DNA of 64,000 nucleotides, from assembly GCF_004027225.2 (NCBI RefSeq), contig NC_044282.2, positions 70,109,787-70,173,786 of the forward strand, read 5' to 3'. This DNA comes from Strigops habroptila. Its lineage: Eukaryota; Chordata; Aves; Psittaciformes; Psittacidae. The notes beneath the pieces are model-generated. The model did not search any database and was not told the DNA's origin. It saw only the letters and a program-made list of their open reading frames with translations. Positions 1 to 11,988 of the stretch are shown piece after piece. Positions within the stretch are counted from its first letter, which is position 1. Each line of letters starts with the position of its first letter. The position numbers were made by a program, and so were the translations under genes.

Positions 1-704
1 AGGCTTTGAAACTGGTGGAGCTGTGACGAGTTCAGCAAGCTGCCTTGTGATTTTTAATACTCCACCTGGAGACGAGGGTATGGCTAGTCCTTCCTTTATG
101 GTTCTGATTGCCACCCACATAGTACATGTATTTATTACATCATTCATTTCACCATTTTTGAATGGTTGAATTGCTGCAGGAGTCCTAACTTCATTCATGA
201 TGTGCCTGATCATACTGAGTGAAGTAAATATGATTTAAGGAAGGAAATAGAAACCTCACGAATCCTGAAGCAAAAGACAAAAATGTAAAGCAAACCAGAA
301 CATCCCTTCTCCTCCCACATACTGGTTTCCCTCTAGAAGATAGACAGCTCTTGGGCTCCTCTACAAACTCAGTAGTTCAGGGCCATCAGTTGTCACAGCA
401 AAGGGTGAAAGCCACAGCAGATGAAGGTGTTCTTAAAGATGCCAACCCAAACCTGTACGAAGGCTAGAGCAGCCATGTCAGATCATGCTACCAAATCGAG
501 TGATTTCCTCTGACATTAGCACATGTGATGCTACTTGTTGGCAGAAAGGTCAACCATTTCCCTGGGGTCTTGATGTGGCTCACACCCTTCACCTGTGAGG
601 AAGCCTCAGCTAATGCAAACTGGCTGAGCTCTTTTGACAGTAATTTTTGGCACCTGGCCCTGGTTTGCTCCACCCCAACCAGGATACCTTCTGCTGCTCC
701 ACTC
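1..704. other. Non-coding, nothing recognised
   Basis: Unique sequence upstream of the first CR1. No exon, RNA gene or repeat identified. Confidence 0.6.
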
Positions 705-1176
705 ATCCTGGAGCTGTTGGAGCGAGTCCAGAGGAGGGCCACGAGGATGATAAGAGGGCTGGAGCACCTCCCATATGAAGACAGGCTGAGAGAGTTGGGG
801 CTGTTCAGCCTGGAGAAGAGAAGGCTGTGTGGTGACCTCATAGCAGCCTTCCAGTATCTGAAGGGGGTCTACAGGGATGCTGGGGAGGGACTCTTCCTTA
901 GGGACTGTAGTGGTAGGACAAGGGGTAATGGGTTCAAACTTAAACAAGGGAAGTTTAGACTAGATATAAGGAAGAAGTTCTTTACAGTGAGGGTGGTGAA
1001 GCACTGGAATGGGTTGCCCAGGGAGGTTGTGGATGCTCCATCCCTGGCGGTGTTCAAGGCCAGGTTGGACAGAGCCTTGAGCCACGTGGTTTAGGGCAAG
1101 GTGTCCCTGCCCATGGCGGAGGGGTTGGAACTAGATGATCTTAAGGTCCTTTCCAACCCTTACGATTCTATGATTC
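705..1176 (+). mobile_element. CR1 non-LTR retrotransposon, 5'-truncated
   Basis: Plus orientation. It carries the C-terminal end of the reverse-transcriptase ORF2 without internal stops ([20 protein letters not shown] ... RALSHVV, stop near 1094). The CR1 3'UTR follows, ending TTCTATGATTC. The open frame suggests a comparatively young copy. It is dead on its own because only about 470 bp remain. Confidence 0.93.
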
Positions 1177-1419
1177 CTTACACAGGTAAAAGTGATGATG
1201 GGAGAGGTATTTTCTTTTGTTGTGGAGTTTCCCCTTGCACAAACTTTGTCCTGGAGGAATGAGTTTGTAGCACAAAGAAGTGCTGTTGAGTACTGAGCTT
1301 GTTCCTCTCCCTTGCCGTTTCTTTTCCTTGGAGTGTGTGGGAAGGTGTCGACTGTTAGTAGGTCTAGTTCCTGGTCTTCCTTTAAACTGAGTCACCACAA
1401 TTTACCCTTCTATCTTCTG

Positions 1420-1530
1420 TAAGGTTTGGTTTTTTTTTTCTTCCTTCTCTTTCCCCTTTGATATTATCCTTCTGCAGCTCTTCTTCTCCTCCCCTCTTCC
1501 CCTTCCTCTTATTTCCTCCTTACACTAAAC
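1420..1530. repeat. Pyrimidine-rich tract
   Basis: T9 followed by about 100 bases dominated by CTTC/TCCC on the plus strand. There is no exact unit. Confidence 0.6.
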
Positions 1531-4500
1531 AGGAGGAAAGTGGGTCACTTCCTAATTTCGCTATTTCAGAGAAACCCAGAGGCATAAAACAGAACAAACA
1601 GGTAAGTGTCACTGATTCGGAGGAGCTTTAAAGATGTTTTTCTCTTGGCTGTCTCTTGGGCTTGCTCCACCTCCTCTATTCCCTTTGCTTCCAACCCCCT
1701 GATGTAATAGCTAGTGCTGCTGTCTGATTATGTAGTTAAAATTCAAGTTGAGACTAAGTGACTTGGGAAGCTGGAAGCAAGGTTGTTGGATGCTTTTTTT
1801 CTTTCCTTTTTATATTTTTGGTTCAACGAAGTCACTAAATTTTGCAAAGGGATGGGTTGTACTAAGATATGCAAAGGAGGGAGTGATTCAGTGTTGATGC
1901 AATAGTTTGCAATAATCTTGCACACCCATAGAAATGCTTCAGAAAAAAGGAGGAAAGACTTTCTTGCTTGTTAATAGTCTTTATCTGGGAGCTGTTTGCC
2001 ACACAACAGCACTTTAGACCATTCTCAGCTAAACTAAACAAAGAGATGTGCAGTCCAGTCAAACACACAAGCATGTGGGGTTTTAATGCAGTCCCAGCAA
2101 TTCTTTTGCCCCTGAGGCCTTGCTGTGTCAGGGCTATCTCAGCTATTATTTGCTGCTTTCGGTGAGAAACTTGATGTTAAGATGACTCACTCCCTGAGGA
2201 AAGAGTTGGAGTTTGGCTCCAAGTATAGTGTTAGAGGACTTCTGGGGCTAGGAGATTCAAAAGCTGAGGGCAATGGGCATGATCTTTCCTTATTTTGAGG
2301 TCCAGGGTTTACAGATCCTGGAACTGTACTGCTCACTATTAGCTGTTACTCCAGATTAATTAGCCCTGTTATATATGTCAGGCAGGCTGGTTTACTGTTC
2401 CTTATAGAGCCCACAAGTATTTAATGCCCATCAGAACTAGCTTATTGAACATACTTTTTTGCAACTTTTGGGTAACTCCTTTTGCTCCAATTTTCACTGT
2501 CCTATGCAAGAAATGGTTCTTTCTCCTTGGCAAATTCTGTTGCTATTTGCTGTGCAGAGTGGTGGGGCGGGACTTGGATTTTACTTCTAGTCTGGCTACT
2601 GATCAGCTGTACTAGTCTGGAAGAAGTCATTTCCACCTTGAAAATCAGTGCTCTGGGCTGAGATATGGAAATGGCAGTCTTCCTGTGAGCTCTGGCTGGC
2701 TCCTGGATGGTGTTTTACAGAACATGCTGCATTGATGCAGCTCCATGTTTCTTTTTCCCTATTTAAATTGGGGTTGAACCCATCCTGTTTCTCTTTCCCG
2801 CCCATATTATAGTTGGAAATGTTCTCAGCCTCACCTGTTGTTTACAATACATCTGCCCAGGGCTCAGCCCAGTGGCACTTGGAGCTGCCTCTCTATGTCT
2901 CCAAGGAGAACTCAGAAAGCCAACAGGGCAACTGCCTGGAGAGGAGGTTTCTGTTTGCTAGGTGAAGGGAAGACATGAGCTTGCTGATCCTTTTGGAGAC
3001 TCATTTCTGTTGCTAAAGGCTCTTGGGAAAGCCTGTTTGTTTAATCTCTGCACAAAAGGAGACTACATCAGACAGGGAACCTACTTGAGGGGAAATAGCA
3101 AGTGCTCCTCTGGGCCCTGATGTCAACTTTGTCATGTGGGTGTGCATCTGCAATAATTCAAGTGACTCAAAGGAGGCCAGATTTGCTCTATACAACAGAA
3201 GAACAGAGTTCTAAGATGGACCAGGCTGAAGTGTTAACCCTTGTGTCCCCCAGCTTCCATATCTAGATCTAGAATTACTCACAGCGGTGTTCCTCAGCCT
3301 GGATTGAGGCAAAAAAGACTCTGAAGCATCCTCAGTCTAAGAGGAAGACTACCTCTGTGGATTTAAGGGTCAATGTCGTAATATATCTCTTAAATGGGAC
3401 CTAACACACTCCTGGAAACTTCCTGAGAGTTATTTCAATTTCCCTTCCTCCCAGTGTTCTGCAAATAATCGATTTCTTTTTTAATGGAGAAGCTTGCTGA
3501 GAATTGCAAGTGAGGGAATCTGATCTGTCCAAAATTCCCCGACTTCTCAATGTGGAATAGTCTTTCTTCTCCTGAAAAACTAATGAACATTTGAAATACT
3601 TTGAGGAACCAGACCTCAGCTGAGGGAAACCCTACTTCTCTCAACCTAGTTCTTTCCCCTGGTGTTTTTAAGGTGTTTTAAGGAATGTTCTATGACCTGC
3701 TTGTTTCTAATACATGTACAATATGGAATCCTCTTCAGTAAGCATTGCTCTCATGTGATCTATATGAATAATTGAAGCTGAATCCAAGGATGGTTTACTG
3801 CCTCTGCATTTTTCATGCAAGTACCAAATGCTTGTGTGTGACAGCACTTGACAACCTGCACTATGCAAAGCCCAGTCCTGGCTTGGCAGGGATTCTAAAG
3901 GTCAGGCTTGGGTGTGTTAGCACGCTGAGGTGAAAGCTTTCATGTTGCTTGGTAAAGGTGCGTTCTTGCAGTGTAAGAAAGCAACAAGAAAGGACTGGAG
4001 AAAATGGAGGCCTGATCCAAAATCCAAAGGTTTTTTCCTGTGAACTTACTGCAGGCCTGTAGGCAGCTTTGGACTTGAGGGATCATATGGATGCTGTTGG
4101 ATTGCTTAAAACAGTTCCTTAGAGATTGTTTCCTAAGCAGGAAAAATCCTCATTACTTGAAGACTGACTGAGCAACCACCCACAAGTCAGACTGCAGCTC
4201 TCCCTTGTCAAAAAAAGACCTTTTATTAAGAGGAATCTCTTGGAGCCTGCACAGGCCAGAAATGAACACCCCCATGTGAACATGATGCCTACTATGTAAC
4301 CACTATTAAGCCCATTACAGTCCTTATCGAGCTCAGATGCCTTCCCAGCTCACATCAGTGCCTATCTACCTCTCTTGCTGTTGGCCTCCAAGCATGCCCG
4401 TGGCATTTCTCTCTGACTTGCCACAAATGCTTGTGAAAGGTGTCCAGAGACTTGGACCTTTCCAGAGCAAATGGATGAAGTTAAAAAGTGACTAGAGAAA

Positions 4501-7500
4501 CGTATTTTAATTTGCCTTGTTACTTTAGTGGTGCTACTACAGCTGAAGCAATGGTTCCTAAGCCACAGCTCTTGAATAATACGTTCAAGACCACAACGAT
4601 CCAGGTAATGGGGAGATCAAAATAGGCTATTGCCTTTGGCACTTCTGTTGCTGTTGTAGGCTCAAAGGATGCTGTGTGCTGGGGACTCTTCTGCTAGGAA
4701 CTAGGCTGTTACTTTGACTCTGTAGCTGAGTAGAGGAGATGAGGACTCCTCATGTGCCTTTCTGCAGGCAATGTGGCTCTTGGTGGAAGAAAAGGCACCA
4801 GGTAAATGGAGCTGATGTCCCCTCTGTGGTGGCTTGCTAAGCAAACGACCTGGCCTTCTGCTCATCACCTGGGAAGTGAGAGGGCATTGGAGCATCTCCA
4901 AGGCATAATGACCTGCAGATCAGCTTCTTTCCCACACCTGACCTGATCATGACCTAGCTTTATGGTTTGCTATTTGACTTCCTACATCTGGAGGGTAGAG
5001 GTTAAGCCTTTGCAGTGTGTCTGTTGACCAGTTATTTTTTCCACTCCTAAAGGAAGGTCAAAAATGAAGGGTTTAATGTATAGTCTGACTCCCAGCTGCT
5101 GGGTGATAGACTGCCCCTCTGCTGCTGTTGGTGACTTAACTGCTCAGCATAATGCAGGGTGAGGTTTGGTGTGCAGAGATGCATTTAAGAAAGGCAGAAG
5201 AGATGAAGAATAGAAAATGGGAGAGTGCCCTGAGCAAGCAACTGTGAGTTGAAGCTGTGAGGTCTGTCTGCTTGTAAAAGCACAGCTGATGAGATGAATT
5301 GTTTCGGACTTTGCAGTGGCACAGGGGAGAGAGAAAGGGATGTTGTCAGCTCAGTGGCTTAACCCTGGAGTGCTATTGCTACTTCTGTTTCTCAGCGTTG
5401 CCTATAAGCCATCATGGGACTGCCACTCGTTCCCTGACATGCTTCAGTGTTGGTTTTTATCTTGTCCTTACCCCAAACTTTGTGAATGCTTACCCATCAG
5501 GGGATTCAAAGTAGACACCTTACTCATTTGTGGAAGTGATTTGTTCCTGTGGGGTTTTCAATCACATAGCACCCTTGCAAACAAGATTAAAATATGATGA
5601 GGTTTATAGCTGACTCTTGTTTGTAAAAGCTTAAGGAGGAGAACAGGAGAAGCTTCTGCCTGTCCCCAAAGCAGGTGAGAGACTCACATGAGCAGTGCTG
5701 AAAGCCATATTTCTGCTTTTCTGCAAGAAGAGTCTGGAAATGAAAATAGCCTCACTGCAGCTTGTATTTCTCCTCTTTTATACTAGGATGCTGCTCCTGC
5801 CTCTTCAGGAGGATGTGGTGCAGAACTCCCAGGCCCAGTAGGATTGTGGTTGTGTTGCAGCAGGGAGCTGAGCTGCTCTTCCTAGTGGGCAGGACCCTTT
5901 GAAGGCAGTGAGACTTCACCGAGTATGAAATGTCTGCAGGGAAGACCCAGATGGAGTAGTTAAGCTCTTTTATTGGTTTCTGAGTATCCCCTTGTTCCTG
6001 TGAGTCACCTGGCACTTAGCCCTGGTGCCTTGCTATGTGCTTTGCTTTCTGTCTCAGCACTGGAGTCTCTGCAGAATGTACCCTTCAGCTGATCTGAGAT
6101 CTACCCAAAACACCCAGCAGGTTTGCAGAATCGATCATGCTAAGACAGAAATATCTTTGTGCTGGAGCCAAGGTCCTTCCAAGGCAGGAGTCATTCATTT
6201 GGGAGATTTTAGCAGCAGTGGGTTTGTTAGTAATCTCAGCTATTTGAATTCATTGGGAGTCCAGCCCCAAATACAGAGTACTCTAAGAAATTAAAAATGA
6301 TCCCTTTGGAGCACACTATTTGCTTTCTAGCTTTCAGTGATTTAAAAGCTGTGCTTCCAGCACTTACACCTCCAGCCACAGGGGGTAGAAAATGGACCAA
6401 AGATTGCAACAGTACAGAGCTTGCCAGAGCAGGAGCTGCCCTGCTGGTGCTGCGGGAGCTGGATCATATGCTAGGCTTTCTGCCTGATTAGCTTTGTGGG
6501 CTCCTCCCAGGATTCTTTTCTGGGCTTCTCCATTTCTTTCCCTACTCCCCACATAACTGTGCTGCTGATAAGAACCAGGCTGTGACCCTGCATGGATAGG
6601 GCAGCGTTGATGTGCCCTCTTGTGTTGGCACGGAGGCTATCCACAAAGTCCAACTATTACTACTTTATTGCTCAGCCTTATTCATATTAAAAGCTGGAGA
6701 AGCTTCTGGGTGTGAGTAAAGGTATTGGAATTTGATTCTGAAATTGATCTGCTTGGAGATATTGATTTGTTTTGTTCAGGAGGAGGGTCAAGGCTCTGCA
6801 CAATTTGCTGGGTTTTTGTTTCCCCTAACAAATGGAAAACATAGCATAGGCTGGAGGGAGAAGCAGCCTGTGTGTATTATTGTCTGGCATGACATTTCCT
6901 TGTATAAAATGAGATGCCTTTAGTTTACCTGTATGAAGAATTAGCACTGGCACTGTTTTCTTCCTGCATAGAGACTGGGATTGCTGCCATCCTATGCACC
7001 AGTCCCACAGCTTATTTGGCAATAAGATAGTGAGGCCTTGCCTGATACTGGGTATGAATCCACAGTAGGGAGGAATTTTCCCACACACTGCCAGAGAACA
7101 GATTTATTGCTATGTATCCACACAAGGTGCTGAATCTACCTTAGTGTCTTCTAATGTTCTATTTTAATTGTTCATCTCAGCCAGCTAATAATAAATCACT
7201 GCTAAATTTGCAGTGGGGATGTGGGGGATAGAGATTGAGTGAGATTTTATTGATATTATTAAAAAAGGTCTTTTCTATCTTTCCTGTGTAAATGAATTCT
7301 ATCCTTTTGGTTGTATTAAAGATCTTTCAAAAACAATCTGCTAGCAACCCTCCCTGCACCCTCTGAGCAATCACTGTGCAGACTGCTGCATCCCTAGCCA
7401 GCATAATGCTGTGTGCTGGCTGGAGCCCTCAGCTCCACCTGCCTGCACTGAAAATCAGAATGCAAGAAAGGGAGAGAGGCTTCCAGCAGTTGTTTTTGTT

Positions 7501-8351
7501 TCAAACCACCCTATAGAGCAAACCTGTAGTTCTGCAACAATAAGTGCTTATGGGACAGTATCTGAAGAGTAACAGAAGAGCCGTGTGTGAAGCAGTTGTG
7601 TTTCTCTTTCAATGCAGGAGCATTCAGCAGGTCATAATCTGAATTTTGGAGTTCAGCTATTAGTTTTATAAGTTGATTTTTCTAAACACTCCATTGAAAT
7701 CCTATATTTTTCTTTCCTAGTATATAGCTCTTTCCAAGAGGGGGTAGCACTGGAGTTTCTGGGAGGGGTGGGCGTATCATAATTTGAACGTAACACTGCC
7801 ATTATAAATACTTAACATGACAGCAGTGCCTAAAGCAAGACTAAGCGCAGCTTCTCTTGTGCCATGTGCAAATAAGGCTGAGATACTCTATGCCCCAATG
7901 AGTTTCCAGTCAAATATAGGTAGTGGAAAATTGCTGCTTCTAGCCTATGCTTTTCTGTTTTCAGTGGACTTCCCCTGTATGCTGAGAACTCTAAGGCTGT
8001 ACAAGGTAATGGTTATTTTTAACCCAAGAGACCTGGGAGGTATTTCAACTGATATGCTTCAGGTCATAACCTCTCTCTGACAAAGAAATTGTTTCCTGAT
8101 CTTGATTCTGTTTTTCATAGAGGTAGCCTTGTAACTGCCTAACTGGGGAGATGATGGGAAGAAAAAACAGTTCACCATGTCTCCTCATTACAGTTCCTAC
8201 TTGACATATTAGACTGCCACCAGTGTGGTACAGCATAGCTTTCCTGTGTACATATGCTGTATGTATCTATACAGACTGTATAGAGTGTGTTCTGTGATAG
8301 GAATGTTGCATTGCTAAATGGCCATGCAAGCAACCAGAAACTGGCCAGCCC

Positions 8352-8375
8352 ACTGGGTGAAGACACTCACCCAGT
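8352..8375. repeat. 9-bp perfect inverted repeat
   Basis: ACTGGGTGA and TCACCCAGT separated by AGACAC. No associated gene. Confidence 0.75.
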
Positions 8376-11300
8376 ATCCCATAGGCTCCTAGCATCTCAC
8401 TGTGAGCTGTGTGTTCTATGTAAAATGCAACTGCACATGAGTCTTCAAATAGTAAAGCCTCCTCACGTTGGAAGGCTTGTGGTGGACACTAGTTCAGATC
8501 ATATGATAAACGCCTGAGGGCTCCTTTGGGATGTGGTCAGAAATGCTGGGGAAACTCCCAATATTCACTGAACCTAAATGTCAGATTTAATGAATACTGA
8601 GCCAATGGCTTCAGAATCTGAACCTCTGGAGAACCAATACATCGCTGTGGCAACTCTGAGCCTATGTGCAGGCTGGGATGTCTGGTCCAAGAGTCATTAC
8701 CAATTTTGCTATAAACTTTGGTGCTACAAAAGGCTGCTTACAAGGATCATTGGGTTTTTGGTGCTCTCTAGATATGTATGTGCAAGTGAAGTATTAATAG
8801 CTTGTTTTAGATGAGGGAAAGGAAGGAAAAACAATATCCAAACAAGGAGAGCTTTTTATGTAGGAAAAGTCCATACTCGTAAAGACTTGAGCTTTGTTCA
8901 CAGTTCTCATACTATTTGCAGGTACCTTGTTTGGCAGGACAAAGCCTGTGACTAATGTAACATTGTTTTCCAATCTTAATATATTTTTCGTTGTTAGGTC
9001 TGGCATTTTTCACATGAGCTTACTTAGGTACTAGTAGTAAAACAATGCCAATGAAACCCTGAATTCTCAATGCTTATCAGGGCCAACAAAAGCGCAAATT
9101 CTCTTCCTAATGGCTCCCTTCCTGGGGCAGCGCTTCAGGTCAACATCAGGTTCCAAACTACTTCCATTCTTGATGGAAGCTGTGAGGAAAGGGGAGGAAG
9201 GAGATCATGATATTCCTGTTCTGCTGCAAGAAGTTTTGCAGGTAACTGTCTACCTGTGAATTACGTTTTGTTATCTGAGAAATGGGGATTAGATTTCTCT
9301 CCTGAGATCTAAAGTTGTTGCTTTCATCACGCTGTACATCTTGGCTTGAAGATGAAATACCTGATCGTTGTGTACAAGTGAAATTCAGAGCTGTTTTGGA
9401 GAATCCACCCAGGTACTGCAGAATCCCCAACTTTATTCTCCCAGGACTACTGGTTACAATTCAGTAACCACAGCAATTCTTTTGCCTTTAATTTTTAAAA
9501 AAGGTTGATCTAGTTTCTCTGCTTGTTCAGTTTCCATTTTGTGCAGTGAAAGCTGAGGGCTCTTGAGGATATCCCAAGACCTTATGCGGGGGTAAAGCAA
9601 GGTGGAGAGCAGAAGTATGTCATAGAAAGTGAAATGTTAAGTGCACTTCTGGTTGGGAGAGCTAGTCACACTTGTGACAGAGCATCCTCTGGTTTCTGAG
9701 TATGAAGCTGGATATTCACGTCTGGTTATTTTTGTGCAGAAAAACTGGAGTTGGAGGGGGAGAACAGGTGAAGTGCTTGGATTCTATCCCTCAAAGATGG
9801 AGGAAGATATCAGCTAGGACTGTTAGCTTTGCTGGTGATACAGTGGTTCACTAAAAAGTAGGTAAAATCACTGCTTTGGCCTCTAGAGAAAGGCAGTAAC
9901 CCATGAGGGGGTTTTTGCCATCTTCACTAGCTACTTATTTTGAGTGTAACCTTGGACCAACTCAAGCCTTAATCTTCCATGAGTTTAATGAACTTTTGAG
10001 ACAAGACACTAAGAGGGCAGCTCAGCCAACTCCTATTAGGCCACACAGTGATGGGGACTGTTCTGCTTGGTCAGAGGTTGCAATGTGCCCCTTGCAAAAA
10101 AGAAGCTGTAGGATAATGGTCTTGGCTTACCTTGGGGGGAGGCTGGAAGGAATTGCAAGGATATATCTGTGGTGAGTTGTTACAGTTGCTCCTCTGTGAG
10201 ACACAGTACGGTTAAAGAGCAAAATATTGCATAGCCTGGTACTTGTGGATACTGTTAGTTTCTTTCCATGCAGAAAACTTTGACGCATGGTGCTTGATAG
10301 TGACTAGAGCATATTTCCTACAGTGCTTCAGTGAAAAGTGGGAGATAATAGTGATGATTACAAGACCAGAGGTGTTTTGGTGGCTGGTTTCTTGTTTTAA
10401 GGTAGTATAGTTTGCTCTTCCATGAGTTCAAACCAGCTAGGAATATTACATTGAAAATATCTTGAAGCCTGCTGCAGGGAACATACTGAGTTCTCATTAG
10501 ATCACCCTTGTAGCTTATGAAGAATTATATCAACAGTAGAGAATAGGATAAAAATCCTAGGTGGAAATGAACTAAAAACCTTAACTTGCCTAATTATCGT
10601 CTCACCACATCCAAGGCATAATTTATCTGGTGGAAGAAGTCCCAGTGCATTATTATTTGCCATTCTTGGGGCGCATGATCTAAGACTGGTTTGTTGACTT
10701 GTGCTGAGAGAAGGGATTGGCTTTAGTGTAACCTGTATGTACATATAGACCATATAGGGAGCATTCTGTGATAGAAATGCTTGGCAGAACTGTGCTGTAG
10801 CAGCATGGCCTAACTAGCATCAAAACTCTGGTCAGAAGAAATAGGACTGTGGGTATAATGTGGGTCTGCTGTCCTTGTCACTTTGTTCAGAAGCATGGTG
10901 AAAATAAATAATAAAAAGGGGTACTGAGATAAAGAAAAATAATCTGTGCTGACATTTTCATTTAGGGATACTTGAAACATCACAAGAATCTAAAATCCAG
11001 TGGGGGAAAGGAGTCTGAAATGACAGGGGTGCGCAGGAGTTGTTCTGAGAACTGGAGGAAGACACAGAGCTAAAAATAACAGACACAACCAAACCCAAAG
11101 CAAGGGAAGATGCTGCATTAACTTAGCCCACTCTCTATTGCTTTTGTATGGGTGTGGGGGAGATGGCAGGCAGCAGCTGGCTCCTTCAGAAAGCCTATTT
11201 TTATTAAGTCTTGCAAGTATTAAGAGGAAAAGACAACAATTTCCAAAAGCTAAACTAGTCAATATTAGGTGAAAAACCTTTAAGATGTATGATGGTGGAG

Positions 11301-11971
11301 CATAGATTTTTCCTCTTTCTTTACTCTTGCGCTTCCTGACCTAATAGGAAATGACCCAAATGGCTTTTTCTATAGATTCATTTTTCTGGAGTCCTCCTTG
11401 GTTCTCAGTGTACACAACATGTTGCTGAGTCTCCTCTTCCCCTGGGAGAAGCCAATTAGAGATCTGATGCTGAATGAATTCTTGATTGCAGGTTTCAATC
11501 TAGTATGAAGGGAACTGCTGTTGTTATTTAGCCAGGAAGGGAAGAGCACCAGTACTGGCACCAGCTTGTTAGTTCTCTGCAATGATGACAGCTAGCATTC
11601 CCAGGAAGAGTGGGTGACAGTGAGGCTTTTGATGAGGGACAGCTGACTGTTTCCTGTGTGAAAACCCAACTGCATTGGTTGGGCTGGCTATAGTAGACTG
11701 TATGGGATGCTGCAGATATACTTTTCTGTCCCTGTTAAGGGCTCTGCAGCTCTTAGCTGTAATCCCACACCAGTTGTAGGAGGGTGATGCAAAGGGAAAA
11801 AAGTGCTTCCTTGTACCCACAACAGGTTTGTGTCAAGATCTGCTGGAAATAGTTTAAATGAGCTTTCAAAAAAACCCACAGACAGTTACTAACTGGTGTA
11901 GGGACAGGATTAGCTTACTTCTTGGGGAAAATCCATCATGACAGGACCTATTTCTGTGACCCCTATTTTTT

Positions 11972-11988
11972 GGGGGGGGGGGGGGGGG
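11972..11988 (+). repeat. Poly-G run (G17)
   Basis: Seventeen consecutive G preceded by T7. It can form a G-quadruplex, and its length is prone to sequencing error. Confidence 0.95.

Noticed and set aside
525-1094. 189-codon plus-strand ORF as a host gene
   Set aside because: Its C-terminal two thirds are CR1 ORF2; the N-terminal part is read-through of flanking DNA.
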